Source of the DNA: Bugulina stolonifera
Taxonomy: Eukaryota > Bryozoa > Gymnolaemata > Cheilostomatida > Bugulidae
DNA length: 64,000 bases
Reading direction: 5' to 3'
Assembly (NCBI GenBank): GCA_935421135.1
Contig: OW285190.1
Span: forward strand, 14,580,501-14,644,500
Under the pieces are notes generated by a model. That model made no database searches and was not told the DNA's origin. It was given only the letters and a program-made list of their open reading frames with translations. This document shows, piece after piece, positions 51,401-61,872 of this stretch. Every line of letters starts with the position of its first letter. Position 1 is the first letter of the stretch. Position numbers and translations under genes: made by a program.

Positions 51401-54400
51401 TGAAAGGGGAAGTGGAGTAGGTCCCGCACTGTGCCTGCGTGAAGATGACGATGATCTCCTTTGCCTGTGACAACACGTAAGCATATGTAATAATATTGTA
51501 CAGTGATAATATTATTTATTCAGCATATACATAATTAGATTTCATATATTTCACAAACATTCAACAAAAATTTGCGGCTACTAGCTTTGTTATGATTAGA
51601 TGAGAGAATGGTTCCTATAAATGCACTATAATATCATGTGAACTGTTCGTATACATACCGTCTCAGTTGTAACTTCCTAGCCATCTCTATCAGCTCCTGC
51701 TTAACACGACTTACTTTCCTCTTCTTATAGACAATGGCACTGTCTGCCTTGAACGGCTTCAGCTCTAGTTTCCTGTGGAAAAAAAACAAAACATTTGCAT
51801 ATGCCTATACACTTCTAAAAATATACATACATGCTCAGCAAACTGTAGAACAAAATGAAACATTGCAATCTAACTCGCTCACTTTAAACAGGAAGTTATT
51901 TTACAATGTCTATGTTACTAGTGTTTCACTTACACTATATACACTGTACATCACACGCTAGAAAAGCTAGAAAAGTGAGTTTACAATGGATTGGTAATTT
52001 GCCATAATATAAGCGGAGAGAAAATTATAATTCTCCTACAAATGAATGAAACAGTCTACATGTAGACATCTTGGAGACTTAATGAATAAAATGGAGTCTT
52101 ACTTGTCACTGGTGGAAGATGTTGGTTCCATATCCTGTGCATACGGGTGTTGTTCACTATAAAGTGTAGCAATACTTAACATCTATGTGTATACGGGTGT
52201 TAAAGCCATATATAATGCACGCTAGGATATTTCTATTGCAAGGAGGTGTGTATAATGTAGTACATACAACATATTCGACATATAGTGTCCAAATGCAGCA
52301 TGCCATGAAAGATGAGACATCGTCACTACCGCAATAATTAATTGATTCGTCAACTTATGATCTCCGATGCCGGAGTACCCTATGAGAGATTGTTTATACA
52401 CCTCGCCAAAATAAATGAATAACCATTGTTTATAAGTAAAAACTCACGTCAGGTCACTAAGGTCACTACTTCCTGCTGACAAAGGTCGCATCAGCTGCTC
52501 AGAGTGATTACTCATTCTCCATGTTCCACTGGACAGGTTATTCATACTGAAACTCTTTCGGAGTTGTCTCCCTTGCAAGTCAGTTCTCATCATGTTCATC
52601 GAACTTCTCATCAGGAATGAGATTCTGCGTGAAGGATCTACAAATACGTGTGTAAAAGGTGACATGAAATTATGGTGATATTTACATTATACATGTAGCA
52701 GAACAAAATTAAGTAATTTCCGTTATTATTGCATCTGTATATCATAATATGTAATATCATAAGAATGTATAAGATTGTTAGCATCAACAAAAATGAATCT
52801 AAATCAACATAACAGCAAAATTATGTAATTAATATGAAAGTACAAAACGTATCTATGTAATGTCAGTGCGTGCTGCTGTTGTTACATGAATACACAATCT
52901 TGATGGACACAGTTATATAATAAAAACTAATGTGTTAAGATGCACCATTATAACAGTAGTCACTTGGTTATACAATAGCATAACATACTAATATAAAGAC
53001 ACTCGTTGAGTGACTGCATAGTCGTAAGCACTCACAAACTATTGAATGAAATTAGAAGTTGTCCACTCTCAATCTCTTGTTGTCTCTCATATAGTGTAAA
53101 AGGAAATAAAGGAATTGGGAAAAGATAACTTCACATTACAATCAAAAGCTCAGTAGTGTTTCATAACATGTATATAAATATATACCTATGAACACACATT
53201 TATACCTGCAGTGTGTACTTAATAGATAGAAAACACACAGTTTAGTTATGAGGAAGAAAACAGCATAACAATGATGTGAAACACGAATAGTAAGAACTCT
53301 GTAACTACTTTGTACCAGATAACGGTTGTGACTTGGATTGGTGTAGAACCGTTATTTGTTTGGCCGTTGTTAGCATCCAACTTGGGAGAAATACTAAGAG
53401 GTGGCAAGAGTTAGTGTTAATACAGTGTATAAACATATGGTTAGACTAGTGAGATGGCAAAGCAACTGTAGTTACAAGAAAGAGCTATTGAGTATAATAG
53501 AGAGTCATCCTTTCTTCTTCTGAGTTCAGCAGGGAAAATAAGAAAGAAGAGACAACTTCAAAGTACAATCAATGTACTTATAAATGTTTATGTCACAATT
53601 TAATAATTCTATCATTAGTTACATGAACTTGAAATGCTTTTATTTTTGAAGATAAAGAGATAAAATGACGAGGAACTTTCTAGCCATATTGTTGGAATTT
53701 TTAACGATTGTACTGATAAGATGGAGATTAGTAAAAATCACAAACTAACAGACCGACAGACAGGCAGCCATGTTGAAAATTGTTAGTAAAGACTTTGGTA
53801 GGCTACCAATGTCATGACGACATCTAAAGGTGTGGGGCCCCTTTTAATGATTGAAGCCATCGATACCCATGGAGGAGGGCGACTCAATTGACCCAATTAT
53901 TAATATTGGTATACCTGAAGCCTCTGAGCTCCTCCTGTTCTCTTGTTTACGACTGGACACAGAACTCTTATGTCTCTGGAACAGTCTACGATAGTGAAGA
54001 TCCGTATCACTGCATCTCTTCGTCGACTCCTTAACGACGAACCCCTCAAACCATACATCCATCTCCCGGCCCTGTGACGCATACAGGATGTTACCTGTGC
54101 TATTGGATTTCACTGCTTTACCTGCAAATCATAACAGGAAACCGGTATTATTGTGGTCCACGTAGAATATTATACAACTGAAGACAATTACATAATATAG
54201 TGATGTGTAAACTCAGTAGTTTGGGACTTTGATGGCGGAAGGCTGAGACAGAACAGGCTGGCTTTCTAAACTGAAATAAATATGTAAATACAATGCAGGT
54301 GTGATAATTCTTAGTCAAGTTCTACAGTCAACCATTAGTACACACATACCCAGACCACACCTGGATACCACACCATTATCAGTCTCGTGTCCAACACAGG

Positions 54401-57400
54401 CTTAAACTGTACTAGCAACATCGTGATTGTGTAGAATTTTGGTAAATAGGTATTAGTACACATGGACAAACAGGAAATGTTAGAGTCAAGCTGCGGGATA
54501 TAAAAATATGACAACTCCCACTAACGATATAGACAAAAACCTACCAGTGCTGTGTGACGTGTTCCTTTTTTGTTTAACCTGTTTCATTATATCCATAAAT
54601 TCCTTCAACTGGGTTTTAGTAAGTGTCTTTGTAGGCCTTCGACCAGAGTTGGCAATGCTCTGCGCAAACTTCATGGCATGTAGGATGGTGGACCTGTCAT
54701 ACGCCCCTGACAGCAGTAGAAGTTCTCTGATACTCTCAGGCGCAATTCTTCCTGTTGATCCTGTATTTATTTAATTATTAATTATTTCCTGCTCCGTGAG
54801 TAGGAAAACAACCCAACTGGTAATGCATTATCATAGCTACACTAGATTTAACTCATTTAAAGTATAGATCCTTTGATTCAGGGTAAGAGCTTCCCGTCAT
54901 GACCTCATATCGAATGAGAAATTCTCTAGAAATATGACATCACACGAGTTCAGACAATGCATACATACATGTCAAGTACAACACCTAGAACTACCAACTA
55001 CCAGTGAAAGCAAAGTATATCTGGATGTTTCATATGAGCGGCTGTAACTGGAACAGTATAATTATTATATAAAATACACTGTAGCTATGCTATGCTATGC
55101 TATGCTATGCTATGCTATGCTATGCTATGCTATGCTATGCTATGCTATGCTATCAACATAACAAGCTGCCCATTTCGCTACCAGTTAAAAAGCTTTTTGT
55201 CTTCATCCATTGCTTTCTTACAAGTCATTCTAAATTTCCTAATCTCATTCTATACTTGTAGTATTAGATTTCCTTTTTTACCCAAGTACTCATTGTTCAT
55301 TGGGAAGACAACTCCAACTGATTTTACATAAAAAGCAATAGTGAATTCTGTCTGCTTTTCACCTACTGGCCTAAGACCGCATAAAAAGCATGCAAAATTT
55401 TTCACTCTTTGGCATATGAACAAATTTAATTCCACTACATGTCCATAGCATAGCGACACCATTGCATCTCGAATGATACATCCAATAGATTTTAACCATA
55501 CGCAGGTGGCAAGGTTATGATTTCGGCCTGAGATGTTAGAAAACAACCTTCAAATTAGAGTCAACTAGAGCAACTGTAGTATATACGTGACTCACTTTTA
55601 GCATCATGGCTTCTTCTATGGTCACTTAGCAATACAGGCCCATGTATACTTTTCTTCTGAACTCGTAAAACTTCCTCATCTCTGAAATAAAAAAAATTGT
55701 CTATCACTAGCTACTGTTGTTTCTCTACCATTAGTACAACATGAGTTTTACCTAGCATACTATAATTTACTTATGTTGTATGCATATCTATTTATTGTGA
55801 TAATAGGCTAAAACCATTTTTTACATTTACATGTATATTCATATTGATCTCTAATAAGACACGACTCACAAATTTAGGTTCCTCATACTCCCGGAGAAGT
55901 GTTTAGATGACGGTGTCAATAGTTGATCAGCTCCTAGGCTTACAGTGGATCCCAGTCGGCTGTAAGAATAGAACACCGTCAGTTGGTTCAGAAATAACAA
56001 TAATTATTATTTACAGAATCTGAATCATTTGGCATGAGTGATGAAGGTGATTTATTACATTATATTCATATCATCAATGACAAAATATAAATAAATTATG
56101 ATATAAATTATAAAATTATATTAAACAATTAGCTTAGCGACATTAGTGGGACAACTCCACATGATATAGCAGCAGGGGATCAACAATTATCAGTTACTAG
56201 TGAGTGTTTGTAATTACGCTCTATCCCCAGTATTTTGTTTGCAATCGTTTTAGAGTCAAGCGATCAAACACTGACCCTACTGATTCTAGTCTTATCACCA
56301 GATCAAGGTCAAACTGATGAGGTCGGATGGTCAGATTCAGTCCTCATATGTATTGATTTAACCTTGATCACCTGATAACCGCAAACCGTAACTCAACCAA
56401 GCACTGTTAGCAATCACACCGAGCAAATTGGTCAAATGGCCCCACCACATGTTATGGTGAGAGAGTCAGCAGAAGCATACAGCATGGTGTAGCAAAGCCG
56501 CTATTACCGATGACTAGTCTCTGATGTAATAGCAATTGTTGGGACGTTCGGAGCGGCAATTGTAAGAAATGATCGATCGGCTTTGGGTACCAACTCCTCT
56601 AAGTTTTGTGACGCTGCAGGGTGCAATGATATCCTAGGATATGCCATGCGCCCAGTGGAAGCAGCAGCACCTGGGCTATATTATGACAGGTCAAGGTTAT
56701 CAACTGGAGCCATTATACTAGAAGTGAAACTGTTATTTCGAACTCAAGTACCCTTAATTTTAAAAAGTAATAAACATGCGCATATCATATCAAATAATAA
56801 CATGACTACCAAAGATTAGGTAGTCCACACTCCACGTACCTACTAGTACAATATTATACAAGAAAGAATCAAATAATTCAGAGTAATTAAACTGAGTAAT
56901 AGGTTCACATACAGAGATGCAATTTTACATGTACATTATGAAATCTATATTGTACAATTTACCAACACTGCAAACTAGAAACACAATAATTAACTCTCCA
57001 TGGTCCACTTTATAACAATTAATAAGACTAATACTTTTACATACCTAGAGCTTTTCCTAGCCATAGATGGATGCCGTAAAGTTGTACTGGAATCTAAAGA
57101 TAAACCTGCTATGCCGACACCTAACCATGACGATCTAGCAGTGGTGGGATCTGCAGACGAACTGCTCACTGACAGTTTGTTAGATTTCCCAGAATCCACA
57201 GTCAATCGAGAACTAAAATAGATATCACCCAGATCAGTATAGCAGCACATGTGCAAACACTGTTGTCATTCACTACACAGTGTAAACCATTAATTTCGAG
57301 ATTCGGAATCCTTGCGATCTGCAGGAAGAGGCAATTTGTTTGCTGTTGTCTGCTGTGACTGAAAACTCAGTGTAGGTAATGCTGCATGCAGCCGTAACGT

Positions 57401-60400
57401 AGCCATCATTAGCATTTCTGCACCCTAGCAATCAGTTGATTGTCTGTTTGTCTCTACCTGTTCATACGTCTTCTATTTTATTTTTTTTTATGTTTCGTCA
57501 GCATCAGCTTCGAAAAAAATTATCACACAAAAATTGAGGAAAAAACACGAGTAATTGAAACTAAAACAATAGTTGCGTACCTAGGAGATGTAACAGATTT
57601 ACGTGACACTGTGACTGCGGCCGGAGAAAGACTGGATGCGGGAGAGGTGGCCTGGGGAGCTTTCAGCATCTTGTCTCGTGCCTCGGTGGTCTTCCTCTCT
57701 GCCTGAAGAAGATCTTCTGTCAGAGTAACTAGTTTGTCTGACAGTAGAGTATCTGAAGACATCTTTGTTAGCTCGTCTCTTAGCTCCTGGGTAGAGAGAG
57801 TAAAATGGATAGTTTTCATCGCACACGCAACGTATAGGGCTGAGTTAAATTGCTTGATTTATATTATATAGAACAATAATATTCTGATATATTACTGTCA
57901 TGTCATTTAGTTATATTTAATGTGTGTTCAGCTATTCAACTCTAGTCCCTCATGTACACATGTCTACAGTATAATTATACATATATAATCTACATATCAT
58001 TGTCTACAATAATAGTCTACGTATATTCTACATATTGGCCTATCTACCATATTCTCCATAATACAATTTGCATAACTATTATATTCTACGTAATATAGTC
58101 CATAAACTCCAGATAATATTTATTATCTGCAAATTATGCTGCCTGAACAACACATGAATGAATATTAGCCAGTGCCCTGTGAAGGATACCTGTACATAAT
58201 GTTACCACAATCACTATTACGTAAACATGAATATGGTAACATTGTGTCATCCAATTCGATGTTTATAATCAACACACGACATACATGTAAACCTACAGAG
58301 TGATGAACATCAAACTCACCACTAACTGGTCTACAGCAACCCCCTCATAGAGTTCAGTTGGTTCAACAGTAGCTGCCGATATTTCAGATGACATGGAAGT
58401 TCGAAGCTCTTCTCTACCAGTCGGAGTCATAAAGTGTTTTATAATATCCGGCAGACCATGGTATTTCCTGTGACTGATTTCACCTGTTAGTGAAGTGCAT
58501 TGTATATTATGATCATAGTACACAATCCCAATGGCTCTGCAGAATCATAAGCCCAATTTGCACAAATCAAAGCAGGCAACGGATGTTATAAAATGTTTAC
58601 CCCAACTTTTAATTCACATAATAACTGTCACAAATATACAATACTCTGTCTCTTTAATGTTGTGATTCATCGATAGAAATATTCAAGTTGTATCATAGCT
58701 TAAGCTTCAATTAAGGATATAGAAGATAACTCCAAATTGAGTAGAATTTCGTTTGAGTAGAGTTTCTTTTTCAGTTACTTACCCTTGACTGGGAAACCAC
58801 AGTTAGAATTGTGAACTAATAGACATAAACATAATTATACCAAAGTAATAAGTGGTATAGATAACTCAGTTTTTGCCAATATTCTGGTGGTAGCCAAAGT
58901 CTATAATGTAATTTAAATCACGAAGGGGGGGGGGGGGCTCTACACGTGCCTCGAAGTGCCTCTATAAACTCACCAGTTACATCCACCCTTTTCCTGTCTT
59001 TGTAAAGGCTCTTCTTCCTAATATCCTCATATGCTGGCACTCCTCGGAACGCTAACTCTTTTAACGCAGTTACACTTGGGGATTCTAAAATCTCCTCGGC
59101 ATCAAATATCTACATGTAGGTTCAAATAAACTACTACAAAAACTATAAACTACTATAAAAATGAAAGATGATTTATCTAAAAACACTGCTCTAAGTAAAT
59201 TAGTTCTTGATTGATTAAGTTTTAGATTGTAAATTCCTAATTTCAGTGCTAGTACTGAAAGTGTGAAGTTGTCCTCTCTCGGGTGAGAGAAGACAACTTC
59301 AAATTATGTTCAATAGCTAATCAGTAGCCATTTAAATAGTATCTGTGTGGTCAGAGAATTATTAATTGTCAATGCCCAAATCTACTAATGATACACTGCA
59401 AACTGCTGGAGAAAGTTATCTCCCTCACCTTCGACTCGACAGTGGTAAAGTTTACATAATCCATCTCCGCTGTCTTCAGAGAGAAATCTATTCCTTGGTC
59501 CTGATGCTTTCTGGGTAATCTGCCAGTAAAATAAATCAATATAACATGTGACTAGGGCTAGGAACCAAGATCTTGGACCAAGCTACCAGCTCTTTGAAAC
59601 CTACACTCTGTTATACTCGTATGTAGCAACCTAACAATATTATTTATCATGCCTCACCTTAAACCCTTAGCTAGCGGAGGACCACCTGCCCTGATATCCT
59701 GTACTGTGAGGTCATGTAGGGGACGGTGTGATGGCTTCCCAACAAGTATGCGGGATCTTGACACATCTAACTGACTCTCTATCATCTTAGATACACTCTA
59801 GAAATGCAACACACTATATCATGTAAATTATATTACATGTATGCTATTATTGCTTGTATAGCTAGCAGAACAGTGTGGCTATTAACTTGCAGACCACATG
59901 ACCAAAGACCCAGATCCCATACATAACTGTCAGCTACACATAGATGCTTCAGATAAAGACGTATCTGGAACAGAATAGCCGATTTATTCCACACCAGACC
60001 AAAACAAAAGTAAAACCTTTCTAAGTATCACAATATATACAAAAATATTTTATTTGAAAACAAATTCAACAAAACTTTGAATGTTGAAGTTTTCATCTGA
60101 AGAAAGTATGTGTTAGTACTAAACTTACCAAAACAAATTTAACAGTTGCGGGTCCAACAATGAACCATGGCCCGAGTATCGGGAACGCAGTCTCTTGGCA
60201 GGTAGGGTCGATATCTCCATGGTGAGTGAAATGTTTGTAGCACCTGTCACAGTGAAACACTGGGCGCATATAATAGCCTGGGTTCCAGTCATCACGAGGA
60301 TAGCCATCAGCAATATGAATCTATCAAATAGCCATGATATCAAGTTGAATCACTACTTTCACAAAATACTTACTATACATTGCACGGCTTGCATTTTCGT

Positions 60401-61872
60401 ACAGCAATAACATAAATTGTACAAGTGTACATACCATCATTTTGATCCTTCCATTAGCGTGCAACTTGAGAATACTTCTAAGGACCACAGGCCATAGTTT
60501 TTTCTCTAAGGCCAACTGCTCATCTATATTCCCAGCATGATCAATGATTCCACTCTATCAGAAATTATTACAATGAATTATAGAGATCTGTAGTCGGGTT
60601 TCCTTGAAAATCTTGTCATTTGATAAGGAATTGTGTTCCCAGCTACAGCTGGAGTTTTCCGTGTATATTAGAAAATTCCGATATTATAAACCATGGTACT
60701 AAAATGGCTTACCAGAAGAGTTCTCTATTACATTCCAATGCTGCCTACCTTGGCTATTCCGAGTGCTGTCGTCTGCTGTTCCGCTCGAGTAGCTACACCC
60801 TGCACTCCAAGGTGTGAAGGTTGAAGTCCTGCCTGTATCTGCTTGCTATGGTTAGCTAGTTGTCTGAAATAAGATACGGCATCGAACTTCCTCTGTGGGC
60901 TGGACTCGCTCTGAGGCGTCTCAGCTTTATCGGCTGAAATAAAACAAAATAATTCCTTTACCATTCCAAAAGATATAAATAAAATTTCTGCAATAGCTCC
61001 TAATTTTGCGGTGGAAGTATTCAATCACCTTCTAGTAGTGAGAAAGTTCCATGAACATAATATGCTTTATTTAAATGCAATGTTGCAGATAGATACTTTA
61101 TAGACATCGTTAGGGTTAAGCATACTTTTATGACATAACAGATAAACAGTGTGTAGCGAGTAAAGCTTAGTCTAGCATCGCTTTTTATTCGGTCTTTTCT
61201 GATCAAATCTAAACTTACCATGGTTAGCTATTTTAGTTTCAGCCTGTGGCCCAAGTATTCGTAACTTTTGCAGGGAGTTTTTTAACACCGGTTTGGGAGG
61301 TGAAGTGTTGCCTTTAGTAGTCTTAGGAGCATTGGTGTTATACGGTCGCTTATGACCAACATTAACTTTGGCCTCAGCTCCCAATTTAAACTGTACATGG
61401 AATCTGTTGAGTGCCTGGAACATAGTAAAAAGATAATGAGGAAGAGACAGGTTTATCAAATTCTTATGCTGTATTAATACATGCATGTGCTAATTACTAT
61501 GTGACTAGGAGTTGATATCCTCTTGGCAGAAAGCGATCAAAGATTTTCAGTAGAGTGTTGACTTCACCGCCATTGGCTGCTAGTTGTTTTCCTCAAGGTG
61601 ATAACATACAAGCATGTTGATGAGTTCAAAGCAAATTAACTCTAACTACACCTTGTTGGTCACATATAGCTATCATTGTGTGGAGTCTCTTGGAAGAATA
61701 GTAAACTCTGTGGATAAACACAAACTGCTATAATAGCTGTTTGATAGATATGCAACTGTGCTATATAAACACGTAACTGACTATGACTTACAGTGCGAGT
61801 GTCAACAGTGTCACCACTAGATAAGCTGCTCCTACTGGCAGCAGTAGAAGCAGACTGCCTACTTTCAGGCAT
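17629..61872 (-). CDS. Giant 75-exon gene, 3,142-aa protein of unknown family
   Basis: I traced 75 minus-strand exons from the ATG at 61872 to the TGA at 17629-17631. All 74 junctions have GT donors and AG acceptors and agree in codon phase; the summed coding length, 9,429, is divisible by three. Exon coordinates are in the five block entries that follow. No internal stop, internal start with promoter-like context, or internal polyadenylation point breaks the chain. The protein has no signal peptide or clear membrane segment. Order: Ser-rich N-terminus, Cys/His cluster (residues 218-235), charged linker, helical repeats (about 670-1826), basic Ser/Lys-rich region (about 1826-2592), aromatic C-terminus. 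This suggests a large cytoplasmic or cytoskeletal scaffold; that is inference. Optional or missed exons of length 3n cannot be excluded. Intron 19 carries the Harbinger nest. Confidence 0.88.
21160..21240. repeat. 28-bp direct repeat, 3 copies
   Basis: GACAGGTGTACAGACTAT with an AT-rich spacer, three times, in intron 68 of the giant gene. Confidence 0.75.
25311..25370. repeat. (TACAG)12 microsatellite
   Basis: Twelve perfect pentamers in intron 57 of the giant gene, directly followed by an 11-bp TACATGTA-type satellite. Confidence 0.95.
25371..25546. repeat. 11-bp satellite, unit ATACATGTACA
   Basis: Tandem ATACATGTACA with periodic GAATGCATGTACA variants. An 11-bp unit without stop codons holds all frames open, which explains the long overlapping open frames here. 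Confidence 0.9.
26929..27050. repeat. 7-bp GTGTGC(A/G) satellite
   Basis: GTGTGCAGTGTGCGG-type heptamers with ACAGTAT variants in intron 53 of the giant gene. Confidence 0.85.
28180..28367. mobile_element. Short hAT-like MITE, 188 bp
   Basis: Ends are inverted repeats beginning CAGAGC(T/C)GTTTATTG. The flanking 8-mers ACCATCAT and ACCACCAC match at six of eight positions, consistent with an aged 8-bp target duplication. It lies in intron 50 of the giant gene. Confidence 0.65.
30630..30805. repeat. About 50-bp repeat, 4 diverged copies
   Basis: GTGCTAGTAACCATGGTGAT with AGAGCA(C/T)AAC spacers, four times, in intron 45 of the giant gene. The last copy runs up to the donor of exon 45. Confidence 0.75.
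37836..38024. mobile_element. Tc1/mariner- or pogo-like MITE, 189 bp
   Basis: Terminal inverted repeats CAGTG(A/G)-ACTTGCTTAATTCAA, flanked by a TA dinucleotide at 37834-37835 and 38025-38026. There is no coding capacity. Several internal GAATTA motifs repeat the end sequence. It sits 22 nt upstream of the acceptor of giant-gene exon 32. Confidence 0.8.
38837..38896. repeat. Duplicated exon-30 edge
   Basis: AGACAGCATCTTTAAAGAGG occurs twice, once inside exon 30 (38837-38856) and once about 39 bases upstream in the intron (38876-38895). Confidence 0.8.
39666..39858. repeat. Imperfect inverted repeat (foldback element)
   Basis: About 60 bases including GTTCACATCGTCACTTGCAG, then GCTGGCAATGAGTAACAGAG, recur inverted on the right side as TAGCTGGCAACGAGTTACAG and GCCGTTCACATTGTCTG (minus-strand reading), with a spacer of about 70 bases. 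It looks like a MITE or foldback element in intron 27 of the giant gene; I find no clear target duplication. Confidence 0.6.
40526..40640. repeat. 23-bp minisatellite spanning the exon 26 donor, 5 copies
   Basis: Unit TTAGCTGACCTACCTTATGT plus CTA. The rightmost copy overlaps the 3' end of exon 26 (40630); the others are intronic. Each copy contains the minus-strand sequence ATAAG followed by GTAGGTCAG, the exon 26 5' splice site, although the leftmost has one base change (CCCTATG). Confidence 0.9.
40882..41395. repeat. 11-bp satellite, unit ACACATACAGT, about 45 copies
   Basis: ACACATACAGT with CGCATACAGT and ACATGCAGT variants over about 510 bases in intron 25 of the giant gene. All six frames stay open because the unit has no stop codons on either strand and 11 is not a multiple of three; the long apparent proteins here are artefacts. 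Confidence 0.95.
45078..46058 (+). CDS. Harbinger-associated MADF-domain DNA-binding protein, 240 aa
   Basis: Exons 45078-45275, 45420-45588 and 45703-46058 join in phase through GT/AG introns; TAA at 46056-46058 and AATAAA at 46150-46155. The ATG at 45078 is the first in frame; a longer open stretch to 44991 starts on GTG. Residues about 12-90 read as a MADF domain (LVSNLEMYPAIWDSNDQDYM, then TLRTRFRKEWNEVKK and YVPTWEYYNELSFL), a Myb/SANT-like helix-turn-helix. A basic linker (ERKDKKTRRKRV) and a C-terminal FLMTLGSDLNSI / RRMLMLDIQNMV segment resemble a BESS-type interaction motif. In Harbinger elements the partner protein binds the transposase and brings it to the nucleus and transposon ends; that role is inferred by family. 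Confidence 0.9.
46132..46155. terminator. Convergent polyadenylation signals inside the Harbinger
   Basis: TTTATT at 46132-46137 (minus-strand AATAAA for the transposase) and AATAAA at 46150-46155 (plus strand, MADF gene) lie between the two stops at 46058 and 46207. Confidence 0.6.
46815..46832. repeat. (G)18 homopolymer
   Basis: Eighteen consecutive G inside the Mutator-like element. Similar G or C runs occur at 23840-23850, 28126-28140, 32340-32349 and 58925-58937. Confidence 0.9.
47450..47677 (-). CDS. 75-aa basic open frame carried by the Mutator-like element (doubtful)
   Basis: Starts at an ATG in TTATGG context and ends at TAA. The product is Arg/Lys-rich in its first half (RPRKSASRRRCP, GKRVKRLLPSRPP) and then hydrophobic. 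It resembles no transposase I know. It may be a captured host fragment, as in gene-carrying Mutator elements, or chance. Confidence 0.25.
   Translation of the reverse strand: MAELVQRPRKSASRRRCPITTNLRHSGKRVKRLLPSRPPQQHKNACIVTISLHTLLDSFTTLYGLISTIHAVVEA
47758..48335. repeat. Inverted array of GTTTCGAA(C/A)TGTCC-type motifs
   Basis: Left side: GAAAAAGACAGCTCGAAACA and further TTTGAAACYC copies. Right side: the same phrases inverted (GTTTCGGTTTGTCTTTTTC; GTTTCGAACTGTCC), at least twice. The block forms a degenerate foldback structure in the Mutator-like element. Confidence 0.6.
48356..48634. mobile_element. hAT-like MITE, 279 bp, nested third level
   Basis: Ends are inverted CAGGGCTGTA(A/G)CAAC with a nearby G/C-rich tract. 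The flanking 8-mers ATGTAAGT (48348-48355) and ATATAAGT (48635-48642) differ at one base. No coding capacity. It sits inside the Mutator-like element. Confidence 0.8.
49600..49800. repeat. 27-bp minisatellite, about 7 copies
   Basis: Unit TACATGGACAGTGATTAGTA plus GTATGAC in intron 3 of the Harbinger transposase. The copies are almost identical, so the array is recent. A 27-bp unit keeps one frame open and explains the repetitive 67-residue open frame. Confidence 0.95.
55084..55153. repeat. (TATGC)n microsatellite, about 13-14 copies
   Basis: Perfect pentamers in intron 13 of the giant gene. Confidence 0.95.
59265..59300. repeat. Hairpin form of the dispersed GTTGTCCTCTC motif
   Basis: GAAGTTGTCCTCTCTC is followed, after a very short loop, by its inverted form GAGAGAAGACAACTTC. 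It lies in intron 7 of the giant gene. Confidence 0.85.
60129..61872 (-). other. Giant gene, block A: exons 1-5 (residues 1-258), N-terminus and Cys/His cluster
   Basis: Exons 61792-61872, 61219-61414, 60749-60933, 60435-60554 and 60129-60320. The start is the only in-frame ATG of exon 1 (MPESRQSASTAASRSSLSS). Exon 2 is Lys/Pro-rich. Exon 4 reads as amphipathic helix (EKKLWPVVLRSILKLHANG). Exon 5 looks like the most conserved part: YPRDDWNPGYYMRPVFHC, then C218, C221, H224, H227, H228 and C235, which could bind one zinc ion. The order CxxC-xx-H-xx-HH-x6-C does not match a zinc finger class I know. Confidence 0.85.

Larger units (their letters stand above)
51394..59797 (-). other. Giant gene, block B: exons 6-19 (residues 259-902), charged linker
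   Basis: Exons 59658-59797, 59429-59519, 58974-59109, 58320-58483, 57581-57786, 57045-57212, 55870-55959, 55596-55681, 54545-54760, 53915-54121, 52448-52637, 52103-52156, 51659-51772, 51394-51464. The early exons are moderately hydrophobic (LKELAFRGVPAYEDIRKK). Exon 10 is coiled-coil-like (LLQAERKTTEARDKML). Exons 11-13 and 15-19 are Ser/Arg-rich and probably disordered. Exon 14 carries the first helical repeat core (PTKTLTKTQLKEFMDIMKQ). Confidence 0.85.

Noticed and set aside
54215..54272. Exon-like minus-strand segment (SQPVLSQPSAIKVPNY)
   Set aside because: Hits a stop before any donor, and exons 14 and 15 join in phase without it.
55250..55546. 98-residue minus-strand open frame in intron 13 of the giant gene
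   Set aside because: No in-phase acceptor and donor pair; exons 13 and 14 join without it.
56583..56819. 78-residue plus-strand open frame starting MGTNSSK
   Set aside because: The initial MGTNSS hints at myristoylation, but the first codon is not ATG and no exon structure supports it.
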